DNA of 64,000 bases from the NCBI GenBank assembly GCA_964035545.1, contig OZ037765.1, positions 23,748,004 to 23,812,003 of the forward strand, given 5' to 3'. A model generated the notes under the pieces. That model was not told where the DNA came from, did no database searches, and worked only from the letters and a program-made list of their open reading frames with translations. The number at the start of each line of letters is the position of its first letter. The first letter of the stretch is position 1. Positions 14,201 to 26,400 of the stretch are shown in pieces. Made by a program: the position numbers and the translations under genes. The stretch is from Bugula neritina. Its lineage: Eukaryota > Bryozoa > Gymnolaemata > Cheilostomatida > Bugulidae.

Positions 14201-15568
14201 TATGAACAAAACTAATGAGTAATTATGATATGTATAATGTTTAAATATTGTAAATCAGTATACTACAAGTATTTCTAATATTTTTTTAAATCGTACTACC
14301 TCACATATATAACCAATAAATATACAATACAATAAATGCAACTACAGTATACATGTTTTAAGCTAGATTTACTAGTTCATTTTAACTTATAATCATCAGA
14401 GAGAAATAAACAAAATTAATTTTCTGCATATATAAAGAGACATTAAGAATGTTAATATTTTTAGTTGTATTTTCAACATTCTTAATGTCACTTTATATAT
14501 GCAGAAAATTAATTAATGTTAAAATACAACTAAAATATTAACATATAAACATCTCAATTGCAACAGGTGATTCTACTTAAACTGTAAAAATGAAAGCATC
14601 TCTTGCACCTTGCTTTCCCCACTTGCAGGGGTGAAAATGGCCAACAGTACAGCTTCCTGTACCAACAAAGATTTCATATGCAACATAATATTATTAGCAT
14701 TGCAAGTTTCGTTTTATTTACTTGTTAACTGACTTGGCATTTACAATTGGCTTAATACTTAATAGTTAATTGCAATTGATTATGTTTTCTGTATTTTTCA
14801 ATTTCTTGTGTTCTCTTCAAGGTCAAGTCTTTTGTCAAGTATGTGTGTCTTTACATGATTGTGAAAGTTTTATGTTAAGTTCTTTATCTTTGCTGCCAAG
14901 TGAAATTCAATTTATTCAATTATTATTAGTAATACTAATAGTAATAGTAATACTAATAGAAATAATCACAATAATACTATTTTAACTCAATAAATGTAAA
15001 ACTAAATGCAAAATGAAAATGAAATAACTTAGACTTAGAGTTAGTAGGACCAGGCTACACTTATGACTTACACTTACAGAATGAGAAATTAATTATCCTA
15101 AACATATTATAATTATAATCATTTATTATAATACTACTATTTACTTTTAGTTTTACTTTCAGTTTTAGTAATATTAAACTTATTAAAAAATTATTACTAA
15201 TACTATTAGTATTACTAATAGTATAGTAAGACTAATACTATAGTATTACTTAACATTAGAAGTATAATAAAATTAAAATATCTATATTTTATATTAAATT
15301 TAGTATTATAAAATAATAATAATAATAATTATATTTAAAATATTCATATTGATAATAATTTAAATTAAATTAAATATTATTATTAATATTGCACTCATTA
15401 TTTTCGACTTGTCTGTTCTTAGAGAGAAAAAAACAAAATATATTTTTAATTTTATTGCCCATTACAGTATTTACAGCTTACTGATTCAAGGATACGTCTA
15501 AGATCATCTCTAACAAGCTTTTTTAAAGAATCCAAGTTTGGAAGTTTTCCTTCTACGGAAGCCGCCAT
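5964..15568 (-). CDS. VPS33B: Vacuolar protein sorting protein VPS33B (Sec1/Munc18 family)
   Basis: VPS33B is a cytosolic Sec1/Munc18-family regulator of SNARE-mediated fusion. In animals it pairs with VIPAS39 (CHEVI complex) in endosome-lysosome and apical traffic. Fifteen exons join in frame: 15568-15482, 13101-12959, 12658-12541, 12432-12292, 11973-11869, 11781-11688, 11501-11350, 11180-11094, 10934-10766, 10426-10260, 10018-9827, 9266-9165, 7683-7590, 6838-6719 and 6034-5964. They give 1,842 nt, or 613 aa; human VPS33B is 617 aa. Blocks that separate it from VPS33A include [19 protein letters not shown] near the N-terminus, [19 protein letters not shown] in the last third, and [20 protein letters not shown] near the C-terminus. 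All phases agree and no exon is broken. Exon 1 (29 codons) joins exon 2 directly, matching the vertebrate spacing. The start is preceded by a strong 3' splice site only 3 nt upstream. Intron 12 holds a nested DNA transposon pair. Confidence 0.96.
8180..8249. repeat. TA/TG microsatellite
   Basis: A (TA)n tract with interspersed TG and a short CA run, in VPS33B intron 12. It directly abuts the left end of the hAT-type element and supplies its target site (GTATATAT). Confidence 0.9.
8250..9069. mobile_element. Non-autonomous hAT-type DNA transposon (MITE), 820 bp
   Basis: The left end reads CAGGGTTAGGGTCAATTACA and the right end, reverse-complemented, reads CAGGGTTGGGGTAATTGTAA. These are short imperfect terminal inverted repeats of the hAT type. 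The element is flanked by a perfect 8-bp direct repeat, GTATATAT, at 8242-8249 and 9070-9077, the target duplication length of hAT transposons. Both subterminal regions are packed with short TAATTACAATTAC-like repeats, the kind of array hAT transposases bind. It contains no transposase frame, so it must have moved in trans. It sits in VPS33B intron 12. A second element lies inside it. Confidence 0.88.
8513..8817. mobile_element. Nested TIR element inside the hAT-type MITE
   Basis: The left end TAGGGTCATTTCATGCCAA and the right end, reverse-complemented, TAGGGTCATTCCATGCCAA form inverted repeats. Similarity continues about 25 bp further in, as far as CCAAATTTTAAG. A TA dinucleotide flanks both ends, consistent with a TA target duplication, but the ends are palindromic so the exact border could shift by 2 bp. 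It has no coding capacity. Its position inside the hAT-type element means it inserted later, or was captured by it. Confidence 0.75.
10081..10180. repeat. AT-only low-complexity tract
   Basis: A nearly pure A+T tract containing runs of TATATAATTATA. It lies in VPS33B intron 10, between the exons at 10260-10426 and 9827-10018. Confidence 0.8.
10433..10616. repeat. Minisatellite, unit about 33 bp, 5-6 copies
   Basis: Tandem units of the form ATATAGTAAACCTGGGTATA, followed by a variant half with GCAAACATGGGGATATTA, repeat across VPS33B intron 9. They begin a few bases from the 3' splice site of the exon at 10426. Units differ by a few bases, and two sub-types (CCTGGGTATATTACAC and CATGGGGATATTAC) alternate. 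Confidence 0.85.
10740..10753 (+). repeat. Poly-G run of 14
   Basis: Fourteen consecutive G on the plus strand, which is poly-C in the VPS33B transcript. It starts about 11 nt inside the intron, after the donor of the exon ending at 10766. It is unusual in such AT-rich surroundings and is likely to vary in length. Confidence 0.9.
13561..13595. repeat. Perfect GC-rich hairpin
   Basis: TGCGGACCGTTACG at 13561-13574 and its exact reverse complement at 13582-13595 are separated by AAAAAAC. It is a 14-bp stem in VPS33B intron 1. The GC content is far above the surroundings. Confidence 0.92.
14414..14542. repeat. Two interleaved inverted repeats (A-B-A'-B')
   Basis: Arm A at 14414-14453 pairs with A' at 14475-14514 (40 bp, one mismatch). 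Arm B at about 14451-14473 pairs with B' at 14521-14542 (22 bp, one indel). The order is A, B, A', B', so the two stems cannot both form as simple hairpins. The repeat lies in VPS33B intron 1. Confidence 0.88.
14925..15400. repeat. Degenerate hexamer array (TAGTATTAC type)
   Basis: Strings such as TATTAGTATTACTAATAGTA and AATAATAATAATAATT fill this stretch of VPS33B intron 1. The motif reads much the same on both strands. It belongs to the same class as the blocks between the divergent gene pairs. Confidence 0.75.
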
Positions 15569-16854
15569 TATCTAGAAAATGAAAAAGTTGATGTGAGCAA
15601 CTGAAGTTTCAATATTTGAGGCTATTACCTTTACCGTTACATTATCTCTCGTAGGTAATCTTTTCAATATAATGAAATTATATTCTTATTAATAAGAAGA
15701 GATCATACTACAAAAGAAAAAACAAGAAAAGCCCTCCAAGAAAGAAAGAAAGCTTATTGGCTCGCAATTTAGCTTCTGTTACCGCTGTAAACAAAATGAA
15801 AATGAAAATGTTGAAGTATAGCTATAACATTAACTGTATAAGTGTATAGCTAAAGTCTAAAAGTAAATAAAAAGCAGTGCAATTAGATGATTGTTATCTA
15901 TTGTTACTGTTAGGAACACTAATATTTAACGGTATTCAATTAATAACTGCTATTATATGCAAACTGTATGATTTAAATTTATAATCGCAAATAATAATTG
16001 TGTTGTTTACTAGCAGTAGTAGTAGTACTAGTACTCACTCTCAGTAGTAGTAGTAAATAATTGATTATTGATATAAATTAAAATATTCATATTCATATTG
16101 TAATATTGAAAATGGAAATATTATAATCATTAGTTATTATAATTTACATCTAGTTTTAGAATCAGTTTTACTTCAAGTTTGTTACTCAAAGTCAATATGA
16201 ATATTGCTATTAGTATAACTATAAGTATAACTTTATCAATATGAATGACTATTACTATTAGTATTACTATTAATATTAGTATTACTATTAGTAATACTAT
16301 CAGTATCACTCTGACTCTATCACTATGACCACCACCATGACTATGACTTTCACTAGCAGTATCACTATTTTTAAAACAACTTATTTGGTACTATTGTGAA
16401 TGTTTAGTTATCAACAAGGAGTAGTTCATGAATAATCAACAAAGTTTATTTTATTGTGCACAAACCAATAGTAGACTCATTCATAATACTAATAGAGACC
16501 ACAACTATATCCATGTTACAACCCGGCCTTCTTGAAGACAATCACAGTTATTGAAAAACAAAACAGCATAATGAAATACAGTTGATTTTGATTTGTCAAA
16601 TTCAAGTTAAGCCTTTGTTCTTGTTGATCATAATCTGCTCTACGCAATGTCCTTTCTGGACCACTGCATTTTCTTTTCTCTATTTTTGCAATATATTTTT
16701 TACAGCAATGCCATATTTTATCACACCTAATTACAGCTATTTTTTGATATCGTAATTAAACATTAGCTGAACCTTTTGATCTACCTGTTACCGTGGGTCG
16801 TTATTGTAGAAAAAAAGAAATACAGAAGGTGTAATGATATTTGTCAGTTGAATT
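15569..16854. promoter_or_regulatory. VPS33B/CCDC62 divergent intergenic region
   Basis: Start codons of VPS33B (minus, 15568) and the CCDC62-like gene (plus, 16855) are about 1.3 kb apart and point away from each other, so both promoters must lie here unless leaders are trans-spliced. I see no convincing TATA or initiator. A 3' splice site (TTTTTCATTTTCTAG in the minus strand) ends 3 nt before the VPS33B ATG. The middle is occupied by a hexamer array at 15985-16370. Confidence 0.5.
15985..16370. repeat. Degenerate hexamer array
   Basis: TACTATTAGTATTACTATTA and related strings, plus an AGTAGTAGTAGTACTAGTAC segment and a NNT-triplet tail (CTCTGACTCTATCACTATGA). It lies between the divergent VPS33B and CCDC62 genes. 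Confidence 0.75.
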
Positions 16855-19800
16855 ATGGAACATCAAAGCAAACGACATCTACGCTCTGCCAGTCAACATT
16901 CAAAAACAGGTTTTTCCCAATGCTATTATTGTATTACTATACATATATAGGTGCATGTGGGCTTTCGTACGTAGTGTGTGTGCGTGTGCGCGCGCGTGTG
17001 TTATGATGCATAATGTACAGCTAAACATAGTTCAATATATAAATATAGCCCAATGTAAAAACATAGCGGATAGCATTGAATAAATTCAATGGTTGAACTG
17101 GTTTGAAATATCCTATTACTAGTAATTGTATGTGTGTTACACATAATCATCAAAAGCTAGACTAAAACTTTTAACCATTTATTTATTTAATGTTACATAC
17201 TTTCTTGAGCTCTTGTATAATTATTAAATTAGCTGATATTTTATAGCCGTTGTTATCTCTGATATGCCTATTATCTATTTTAGGTCCAGTTGCTCACAGC
17301 ACACCGAGTAATACTCCATCCAAGTCCCTTAGATTTTCTGATACTCTCCATGTAGCAGATGGAGGCATAGATATGCCAGATGGTGCTGCTCTGCCGCCCA
17401 CTCGTTTTATTTTCAAGAGAGATTTGTCCTCACATAGTGCTACTAACAACAATGTAATGAATTTCGACACTCTTATCATATTTAACTCTCGTTTATGGAA
17501 ATTTTGTTCTATGCAAGAAAGTACAAGTTGCTATTGTTGATTTTTGATCACTTTTCATTAGGCGCTAGGGGAAATGGAGAGAGACACAATTATAAAACAG
17601 CGAACGGAGTTACAGTTGTTGATAAATGAACTGCGAGATCGAGATAAGGAGCTGAATGAGATGGTACAGGCTCATCACACTGAAATGAAAACCTGGAAGG
17701 AAGATAGAAGTCGTACTCAGTTGTTAGAACAGAAATGTGCTAAACTCGAAAGTGAGTGACTCAGCTAGGCAATGATGAGAGAAGATTAATAATTTTAGTT
17801 TACATGGTTTTATTGCACATATTGTGGATCTAATTTCTTTTATTTCTTGTTCATTAATATATTATTGTTTGAGTTCTGTTTTTTACTTTTAGCAATAGAG
17901 TTTAGTTTGGTAAGATAGTTTGTTGTGTGTAGTGCAGCTGTATTATACTAGCGAGTGCCAGAGCTGGGTTTAAGTCATGCTGACTCTATTTCTTGAAATT
18001 CCTGGATTTGCTGAAAGCATTAAATTGATTTTCTTACATTTTTGACTTGATGGGGTTTAGTGTAATTTATTTGTTTTAGCCTTTAAACTCAAAATTGAAA
18101 TCATTTATTTATAGAAAACTATCATGAAGTTTAAACTGTATTATAGTAGTAATTATACTTTAATCTTTTGAATGAGCATTACGACTGCAACTGATTTAAT
18201 TTAATTTACTGCTGTTATTACTATTTTTGTTCAAGTCATCAAGTATTTTGGCTAGCCATTGACTTGATACAGCGACTTAACCCAGCTCAGGTAAATGATA
18301 TAGTGTGCTATAGACGTCTTCCTTAACCCATGTTTTCAATAGAAATGTGAAGTAGTTGGCTATAGTCAGCATATTTATACTGTAATCAACACTATTTGTG
18401 AGGATAAAGTACTGATTCATCTGTAGGCTAGCATTCTACATAGGAATCTAATTATGATTGCATATGATGTGTATGTGTTTATTACCTCAATCTAATCTAG
18501 TTAGCAATAGCAGTTGGTCTGAGAGCCATATAGAGATCATTGCAATGTGTATTAATAGTTGTTGATCTCAAACATGGTTTTAGGAGATCTTACTAAGCGA
18601 AATAATCAAGTTCGAGAGCTTCTTAAAAAGCTTAAACTCACGGAAACAGATGCAGTGGAATCCTCGGCAGCGTTAGAAAACACGAGACATCAGTTGCAAA
18701 GTCTTGTGGAGGAACACACTCGAACTTGTCAGCAGCTTGGTGACCTGGAGGTAACAACCGCTCAACGTGTTAAAAAGTCTCAAGTTGCTGATGCACTTAT
18801 GGAAGACAATTTAGATTTTTGTGCAATGCCGCTATGATACGCTATGGTCGTTAATTTAGGGCAAAACTGAATTATGCAACGGATATAAGGTTATGTTTTT
18901 ATCTTAGCAAATTGGGCCTTTTGGTGAAAAACTCAACATGATATCTTGAGCCTTGTAGATCTAGTTTTTTAATTTTTGATTTGCATCATCATTTAGCTTT
19001 AGTAAAGAAAATTTTGAGCACATTCAGTGCTGTTGTTTCTATTCATGAACTTTAAATAGAAACTTTTTAATTTAGAATTCAAAAACTTTTTTTCCATGGC
19101 AATGCAAGTCTAGATGCATATTTTATTCTGCTATTTATTCTCAGTTATATGACTTCAGGAGTACAACACCAAGTTGCAGGATTCTTTCAAAGACACATCA
19201 CAATCATTAGGAAATACTGAAGGGAAAGTCATGCATCTACAGAATCAGTTGGAGCTCAAGGTTGGTTGACATAAGTCTAACTTTTTTTGTAAGGGAATTA
19301 TAAGATGCTTATTTATTAAGTAAACTGAAGTTGCATATTGAATTTAGTAAATCTATATCTTTGAAACTGTGCGAAACTTCTCGATTGCCTATGCAAATTT
19401 TTTAGCTCAACATACCATTACACTAACTTCCTGTATTTTAGGAAAGAGAAGCTGTTACTACGAATAAGGAAGTAACGGATTTAGCATCTAGGCTGCAATC
19501 ACTTGAATACTCTTATAAGCAGCTTGAGAAAATCACTTTCGAAGTTAAAACATCTGCAAATGAGTGGAAAATAAAATATACTGACCTTAAACAGACTACA
19601 GATACTTTGAAAAGTAAGGTTTAGCTTGCATAAGCTAATGGTTTCAGTTGTAGTTTTTACAAGTGAAAATGATTAGTCGCTATTTGCAGCTCACTGATGA
19701 AATGCAGTTTGATCTTTAATATCTTGTTGAAAATAGTTGGAGTTTTGAGATCATATTACACCAATATATCATTGTGTCTTGCATTGCTGCAGGTGACTTT

Positions 19801-21328
19801 TGTAAGTTAGCCTGTGCTCAGTTATTGTGTTTTTACAGATGAATTAGATATAAGTAATGCCAATATGGATGAGAAAGACATTGAAATGGAAAAGCTGCGT
19901 AAACAATTGCAAGAAAGAACAGATGAACTTAGATACACAAGTAATGTGAACAGAATGTATTTGTAACACAGCTTATAAAATTATACAATATTCACTTAGA
20001 AGTTATGATGAATACACTGTACTTTTATCTAATTATAAAAACATTAAAGAAATTATAATATATTTATTTTCTTCACATCTGCCACATCAGTGCATGACTC
20101 CATATATTTTATTACTAGCATATGCTTCATGTTTTCAACATGCATTATTCTGTACATTTAATTCATCTTATATATATATACTTCACATTTTGATTTTTTT
20201 CTTCACTTGTTAGAACACTGCGATACAGCAATTTAGTGGTTTCCTGTTTTAGTTGAGAGAGAGAAGAGAAAAGATCAGATGCTGGCGTTGCAGAAGTCCA
20301 AGCAGGAAAGGACGGACACTGAACTTAGCACCCTCAGACAGATGTATGACCTCCAGCAGCATAAACTTGTGGCCAGTCGCAAGGAAGTCGCAGAGATAAA
20401 AGAAAAGAATATTAAGTACAGATGCAGTTTGAATCAGGCTGATGATAGGTTTGCTAGTTTTCCTCTTTTTTAAAAGAATTTTATTTTTCTGAAGCAAACT
20501 ATAATATTCATAGCGTTATGCAATTCGTTTTTAAAAATCAGCATTAGTTTTCAGTTTAAGATTAATTTATTGATTTTAGATGCATTTCCTTCTACAAAAT
20601 GTGTTATGCACAATTCAATACCAAGTAGAAGACAACTCTGTTTTCAACTTTAGAATTATAAACTATTTTACTTATTCTGTCACTGTATTAGATATATCTA
20701 TGGTTGTCAATGTCTGTTTGCAGTTCAATGTTTGATATTAGTGGCCAGTCATTGGAGTCATCATTGCAGAGAAGTCCATTACGTAATAGCCAATCACCTC
20801 GCAATGTACGAGCTCATTCACCTAACAGAAATTACTTATTCTACTCGCCTGAACAATCACAAAATGTACGCCTTTCCTTTTATTTTAAAAAAAAATTCTT
20901 AGATAATAATTTGACTTAATTAATCTTGCTACCACTCTGTATGAGTTGTGAGCTGAAAAATGTATTTTATTATTAAGTTCTATTTTATCATTGAGTTTTT
21001 TTAAAAATAAATTGTCTGTATTTCCTCCTTTTTTCATCTACATTGCAATAATTTTGCAGCTGACCGGTACTTCGACGGAGAGACTGCAGAAGTTATTGAG
21101 TGACTCCAAGAGACTTGTTGATACAATCACTAGCAATGAATCCAAATCACCCACACATGCTATAGCTCAGCTGGTGAGTGTGCTTGTCTATATATAGTGT
21201 ATTGTGTACTTGCTTATTAACTATTTACATTAGAATAGTGAGTTAGGAGTTAGTTACTGTTTTTAGTTGTAATACATTGTCATAAACTGTTTGTATATTT
21301 TTAGTCACTATCAGGGGAACAAAGTTGA
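16855..21328 (+). CDS. CCDC62: Coiled-coil protein, CCDC62-like
   Basis: Eleven exons join in frame: 16855-16909, 17284-17453, 17562-17751, 18584-18750, 19159-19260, 19442-19613, 19839-19940, 20253-20448, 20724-20865, 21060-21173 and 21305-21328. They total 1,434 nt, or 477 aa. After a basic, Ser-rich N-terminus the protein is almost entirely coiled coil, followed by a Ser/Pro-rich tail. Blocks resembling vertebrate CCDC62 are ERDTIIKQRTELQLLINELR with DRDKELNEMV, then EREKRKDQMLALQKSKQERT with LRQMYDLQQ, and near the C-terminus TERLQKLLSDSKRLVD. Vertebrate CCDC62 is longer (about 680 aa) and is known as a testis protein and oestrogen-receptor coactivator; whether that role holds here is unknown. 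Exon 1 is inferred from phase (18 codons plus one base, donor GTTTTT), so the first 18 residues are less certain. Exon 4 could read through to a stop at 18837, giving a short isoform. Confidence 0.82.
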
Positions 21329-21372
21329 CGAGCTATGTACCGTGACAGCTCTGAGCTTATCAATTTTAAAGA

Positions 21373-21378
21373 AATAAA
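21373..21378 (+). terminator. Polyadenylation signal of CCDC62-like gene
   Basis: AATAAA 45 nt after the stop codon. A second AATAAA is at 21889-21894, so alternative 3' ends are possible. Confidence 0.5.
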
Positions 21379-22589
21379 TAAGACTTATTTTGCCATGATT
21401 TATGTTGACTTATATGTCTTATGGTTAACAATGCTAACTTATCAATGCTGCAAACTACTTTTTATTTATAGACTATAATAGTTACTTTATGGTGTGTACC
21501 AACTATTTATACATGTATATGTATCGTTTTCAATTGATACTTGATCATAGATTTTTTGTTATAGTCTAGTAATTGCGATTGATTATCTTAGTGAACCGTA
21601 GTATTTTATTCGTTATGGTTTGATTTCTTTTTTCAAAATCAATTGAGTTTATAATAACCATTGCAATGTTCAGAATTTTCTCAAATTATTTATTTTTTCA
21701 CTGCTCATTAGCTTCTTAGATGCATTCCCTTAGAGAAGTATTATTTGTTATAAACTAGTTTTAAAATTTAAAACTTTCATATCATTTTGCTGTTTTATTA
21801 TGGATATTTTGTAGATATTTTTGTGCATATATATTATATGCATGTATGTATTATTTGTGTACAGCTGATCATTATAACATGTTATTTCAATAAAAGTATC
21901 TGCGAACTTCGGATATTTCTTATTGCAAATCTAAACCATGACTAACTCTTATCTTTATGGTTGTAATCTTGAAATGATAAAAGTGATTGTCTGATATGTT
22001 GTAACATGTGATTAGTAGATGTATAACCACATTTATTTTTAACTTTTTCTGAGTGTTGAAGGCTTGACATTGAGAAGTGTTTAGTTGTTGCAAAGGCAAT
22101 TTATTGGGGTATATAAATGGGTACATAAATTTACATAGTATGATTGTAGAGGTGTTAATAGGGTGTAATAATAGTAATAATATTAATATATAAATTAATA
22201 AAATTTCCTGCATTTGCCCTAATCGTATTTTTAACATAATTCAACAGTCATTTCGAGTTATTTCCCCATGAATTTTAACTACGCCCACTTTGGCTGTGTG
22301 AACGCGGCTTCGCAGACACAACGTGATCTTTAACCTTTTGCGCAAATGCGCATGTATGTTGCCCGTTGTTTTTCTCAGTCACATGCAGTAAAGAGAGCTG
22401 TTTTTTAAATTTTGGCACGGACCAGATTTCCTTAATTTTATTAATGTTTCTTAATTTCAATGAAGTTGGATTGCTTATGTTTCTCACCCCATTTAAAATT
22501 ATTTGATGCAGTGAGGTTTTTTTCAATAGTATACCTGTGTAAAACTAAAGTAAATGTCTGGAATTGTATTTCAATTCCACAGCGTCTAG

Positions 22590-22930
22590 TTCTATGACTA
22601 GTACTACTACTAGCAGTAGTAGTAGTACAGGTACTAGTAGTACTACTGGTACTACTAGTAGTAGTACTACTGACAGTGACTACTCAAAGTCAAATTGAAA
22701 CTCATAGTCATCGTGATGGTCATACTGATCACTATGATTAGGTTTACTCCTAGTGATTAGATTTTATTGATCATTACTAAATTTTGATTAGTATTCCACT
22801 ATTTCAGTATTTCATTAGTATTACTATTTGTATTTAGTTTAAGTTTTAGCTTTATTCATCATAATTAAATGTAATTATAATGCTTATTAATATTATTATA
22901 TTTATATTAATATTATGATTGTAGTAATTA
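22590..22930. repeat. AGT/ACT triplet array grading into hexamer array
   Basis: Runs such as ACTAGTACTACTACTAGCAG and TACTAGTAGTAGTACTACTG make a self-complementary block, followed by ATTAGTATTACTATTTGTAT-like sequence. It lies 3' of the CCDC62-like gene. Confidence 0.75.
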
Positions 22931-23417
22931 TTTAATTTTATTAATGATACTATGACTTGATATTCATCTACAATACTCATGTAAGGACTAAGGTAAACTA
23001 CTGATAACATAGTTTAGTTTAGAATTTTGAGTTGACTAGGTCTAGCGTCCAGATAGTGATACAACATGAATATTCATTTTTGTAATCTTGCGTAGCCGCA
23101 TCAGTTTGTGTTGAATATACCTGTGCATATTCTAAAACCATGCGAATGAAAAAAGTAATAATACCAATATAAATATGTATTTTCATTTTGATCAGTTTCA
23201 TGACCATAAAATCTTATGGTCATGTGCATTGTGATTGTGCTTGATATTAGATAGGTAAATATTCATATTACATTGTGTATACCTTAAATTTTTAGTCTAA
23301 TTTGAACAATATCAACAATAGTTTTGCTGAGTTTTTTGTCACTTCTATTCTAATGCTTACTAGCCTGCAACTTTCAATTTTATTTAAATGTAGAACTGTT
23401 TCCGCTGATCACCTCCA

Positions 23418-26400
23418 ATGGATGCTGAAGCAAGCAATGCAGACACCCCTGAATCTGATGCTGATCAAGTGGTATGCTGATATGTATTTGTATGAGTAGT
23501 TGCTGTATAATCAAAGGGCAAGAAGAGCATAACCGCAGTCATTTAATTCTAATTTCTGTAGTTGATGGTTGGAAATTATAGAATTCATTCAAGTTGTTAT
23601 ACAAAAAGTGAAACTTCAAGTCTGCAAGTGATGCTTGGGGGGGTTGCACCCTTGTCAAATGCTAGACATTAATATTTGGTTCCTACCAATATGATAGAAC
23701 CTTATCTCCATCATGCACTGAAACTGGTCTAGTTAGCAGCACATTTCCTCTAGCTTTTCGTGGTCATAGAAATGAGAAATTATCTTAGCTGAAATAGAAA
23801 AAACTATAATTATTTTACATTTCTTTCTCATTAGAGCCAGTTAATTTTATCATCACTTTTCCCTTTGCAGCTTCTTTATAAATACTACACCACATTATGG
23901 TGAGCGGTTAGAAAACTTGCTAGTTTAATTTATCTTTTTTACCCTCAGCTTAATGGGAAACCTGTTAAATTTGAAATCAGCTTTGTAAAGCTATTACGTG
24001 CAGGTGATTGTAGCTTAAAAAGTTGGCCGAATTTCAATCTACCTCAAACCTATTCAAAAGTAACTAATGCAATAGATTGCATAAATTTGTTTACACCATG
24101 AGAGTTAATATTTTGCGTAGAGACCAGATGTGCCCTTTTAGGTTTTTCAGTTTATAATTTTCAGATTTAGTGGTTAGTTGAACTTAGAGCACATTTCTTT
24201 TATAGACAGATAATACTTCATCCAACAAATATCCTCTGGAACTTGCAAATAATTTCAGTTCTGCACCTATCTCATGTAGCTGGAACTAAATCGTATAAGG
24301 CTCAACAATTAGCTATATTTATCATTACATAACTGGGGTAGGTTACATAATTTGAACCAATAGGCATGTCCTGTCTGAAAGCTTGTGCTAGTAAATTGGA
24401 TAATTCAACCTCGTGGTTACATTTTCAACCTCTCAAGAAATATGCTGTACTTGTAGAAACTTCACTGATAAATATATTTGCTATTTGAATCAGATTACAA
24501 TGTTAAATTATCTAGCGCTAAATCTGCTTTCTTCTTGGGTTATTTTGCTCTCAGAGACTCATACAGTTTGTGTATTTACTCAAATAATTGTGCATTACTC
24601 AAATAATCAACCCTTTGTAGTCAAAAGCTATGCAATGTAAATAAAACCTTGCTCTAACCACATTGATTCAAAGTCTACTTTCAATACATCGTAAAAGATC
24701 TTTGCTATTTCCTGCTTTGATTGGCTGCAAAACTTCCATGCCAAATCAATTAATAACATAGCTTGGTGTGATATAACTTGAAAAATTATTAGTTTGAATT
24801 TTAACATATTATATATAATATTTCAGCAGCTAATAACCTATTTTATTAGGATCTTTTGTAAACTAAAATTTAACATCAAATTAGCTTACCCTATGATGGT
24901 TGTCATTTGGAATAGGGAAAACTGTCCAGTTGGAATCATGAACTGATAAAAATGCTATCTAAAAAATTGGGAAATTATCATGTTCCAATTCACATGTCGG
25001 CACTGCCTAGCAATTTATCTGTATCGTGAGTGTGGCCCTAACCTGATGTCATAAATCTGTATTCAGCCCACAACAAGAATTGGTAATAAATAGAAATTAT
25101 TTTTTGGTTACATTTAAGTTGGAGTTTAATGTTTTTAATTGCTCAAAACTAAAAAGTAGATTTGAAATAAAATTTAAATGCTAATCTTTAAAAAGATTGA
25201 AGGTACAAACCAAACTAATAGGGGTAACGGGAAGGGGGAGCACAACGGGGAGCACAACGAGTCGATTGTTGAGTTTTTTGCCCTCATTCGTCTGTTTTTT
25301 AAGTTATTAGTTTAATAATATCTAGTCTGAATGCTGCATCTGTTGTCTATTACAGGTATCAGTTTGTTGTTTCTATCTCTCTCACAACTTTCAGAATAAT
25401 GAAATTTTCATGATAAAAAAATCGGCCCATTGTGCCCCGGTACAGGGGTACAATGGGCCACTGGGTGAGACACAACAAATATATTGAAACTTTGTTGATT
25501 TGGTTGCATCGGATCTTAATTTAGTTAATATACACAAATAAATTAAAATAATCTTTCAGATCTACAGCAAAAATCATGTTTTACCTGTACAGTTTGTACC
25601 ACCACAGATAACAAGGAGAGGCAAAATCAAACGCACATTACTCATTTCTACAGTATCATTTTCATTGCTGTTTAGAACTAAAAATGTTTTTTCTATTTCC
25701 ACTTTACATGAACTTTCATTAGAAAAAGCTTTAGTTACATGTACTACAAAATTCCGAGTGGACTTTTTTCTATGAACTGTAGCTTAGGTGCATGGCTGAG
25801 GCTTGTGACTGGAAGGCGGAAGGGAAGGGGGGGGGGAGAAATGTGCAAATCAGAATTTATTTTTGTCAAATACATGTATAATCCCTCAAGGATATAATGT
25901 ATAATGAATATCATGACTATTCATTAGTAGCAACAGCAGAGTGTTTTGCATAATGTACAAAATAGCAAAGCTCTAACCTCACCAAATGTTAATAGGGCTA
26001 TTAAGAGAGCTTCACTTTGTAGTTTGGTAGTCTTACCATGATGTCTTTGATATTTTACAAAAAGGTCAGAAATGGCTATATCTATAGATTTTATTAACAT
26101 TTCATCCAACTTTTGGGCAAACAAACTAATAACAGTGATCAGGGTGCAAGGATCAGGTGGCCCATTGTGCCCGTTGTGGCCAAGTTTAAAATAAATGTGG
26201 CTCAAGGAAAATTTATTTTAGAGTTTGCTGTTATACTAGTTGAGCAATGTAGAGACAAGCAATGGCAACAATATCAGTAAAATCTAGGCTTGCTACCTTT
26301 GAGTGTCAAAAGTTATAAAGCTTTAACGGCATCTTAAAAAATTTACAAAAAGTAGGTAAAAACAATTTTCAACTGGCCTCTTCAACAATGGCTGAAAAAT

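Larger units (their letters stand above)
21329..23393. other. Intergenic: CCDC62 3' flank and RNF216 5' flank
   Basis: Two tandem same-strand genes are separated by about 2 kb. It holds the CCDC62 polyadenylation signals (21373 and 21889) and an AGT/ACT-triplet array near 22590-22930. No exon was recognised. The 105- and 83-codon minus-strand frames at 21920-22526 have no protein-like signal. Confidence 0.55.

Noticed and set aside
16965-17001. GT/CG alternating run as Z-DNA or a regulatory site
   Set aside because: Short dinucleotide repeat in intron 1 of the CCDC62-like gene with nothing further to support a function.
25924-26205. 93-codon minus frame in the RNF216 intron as a transposase fragment
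   Set aside because: No conserved transposase or DNA-binding residues were recognisable. Part of it is the translated GGGCACAATGGGCC repeat. Kept only as part of the candidate element.
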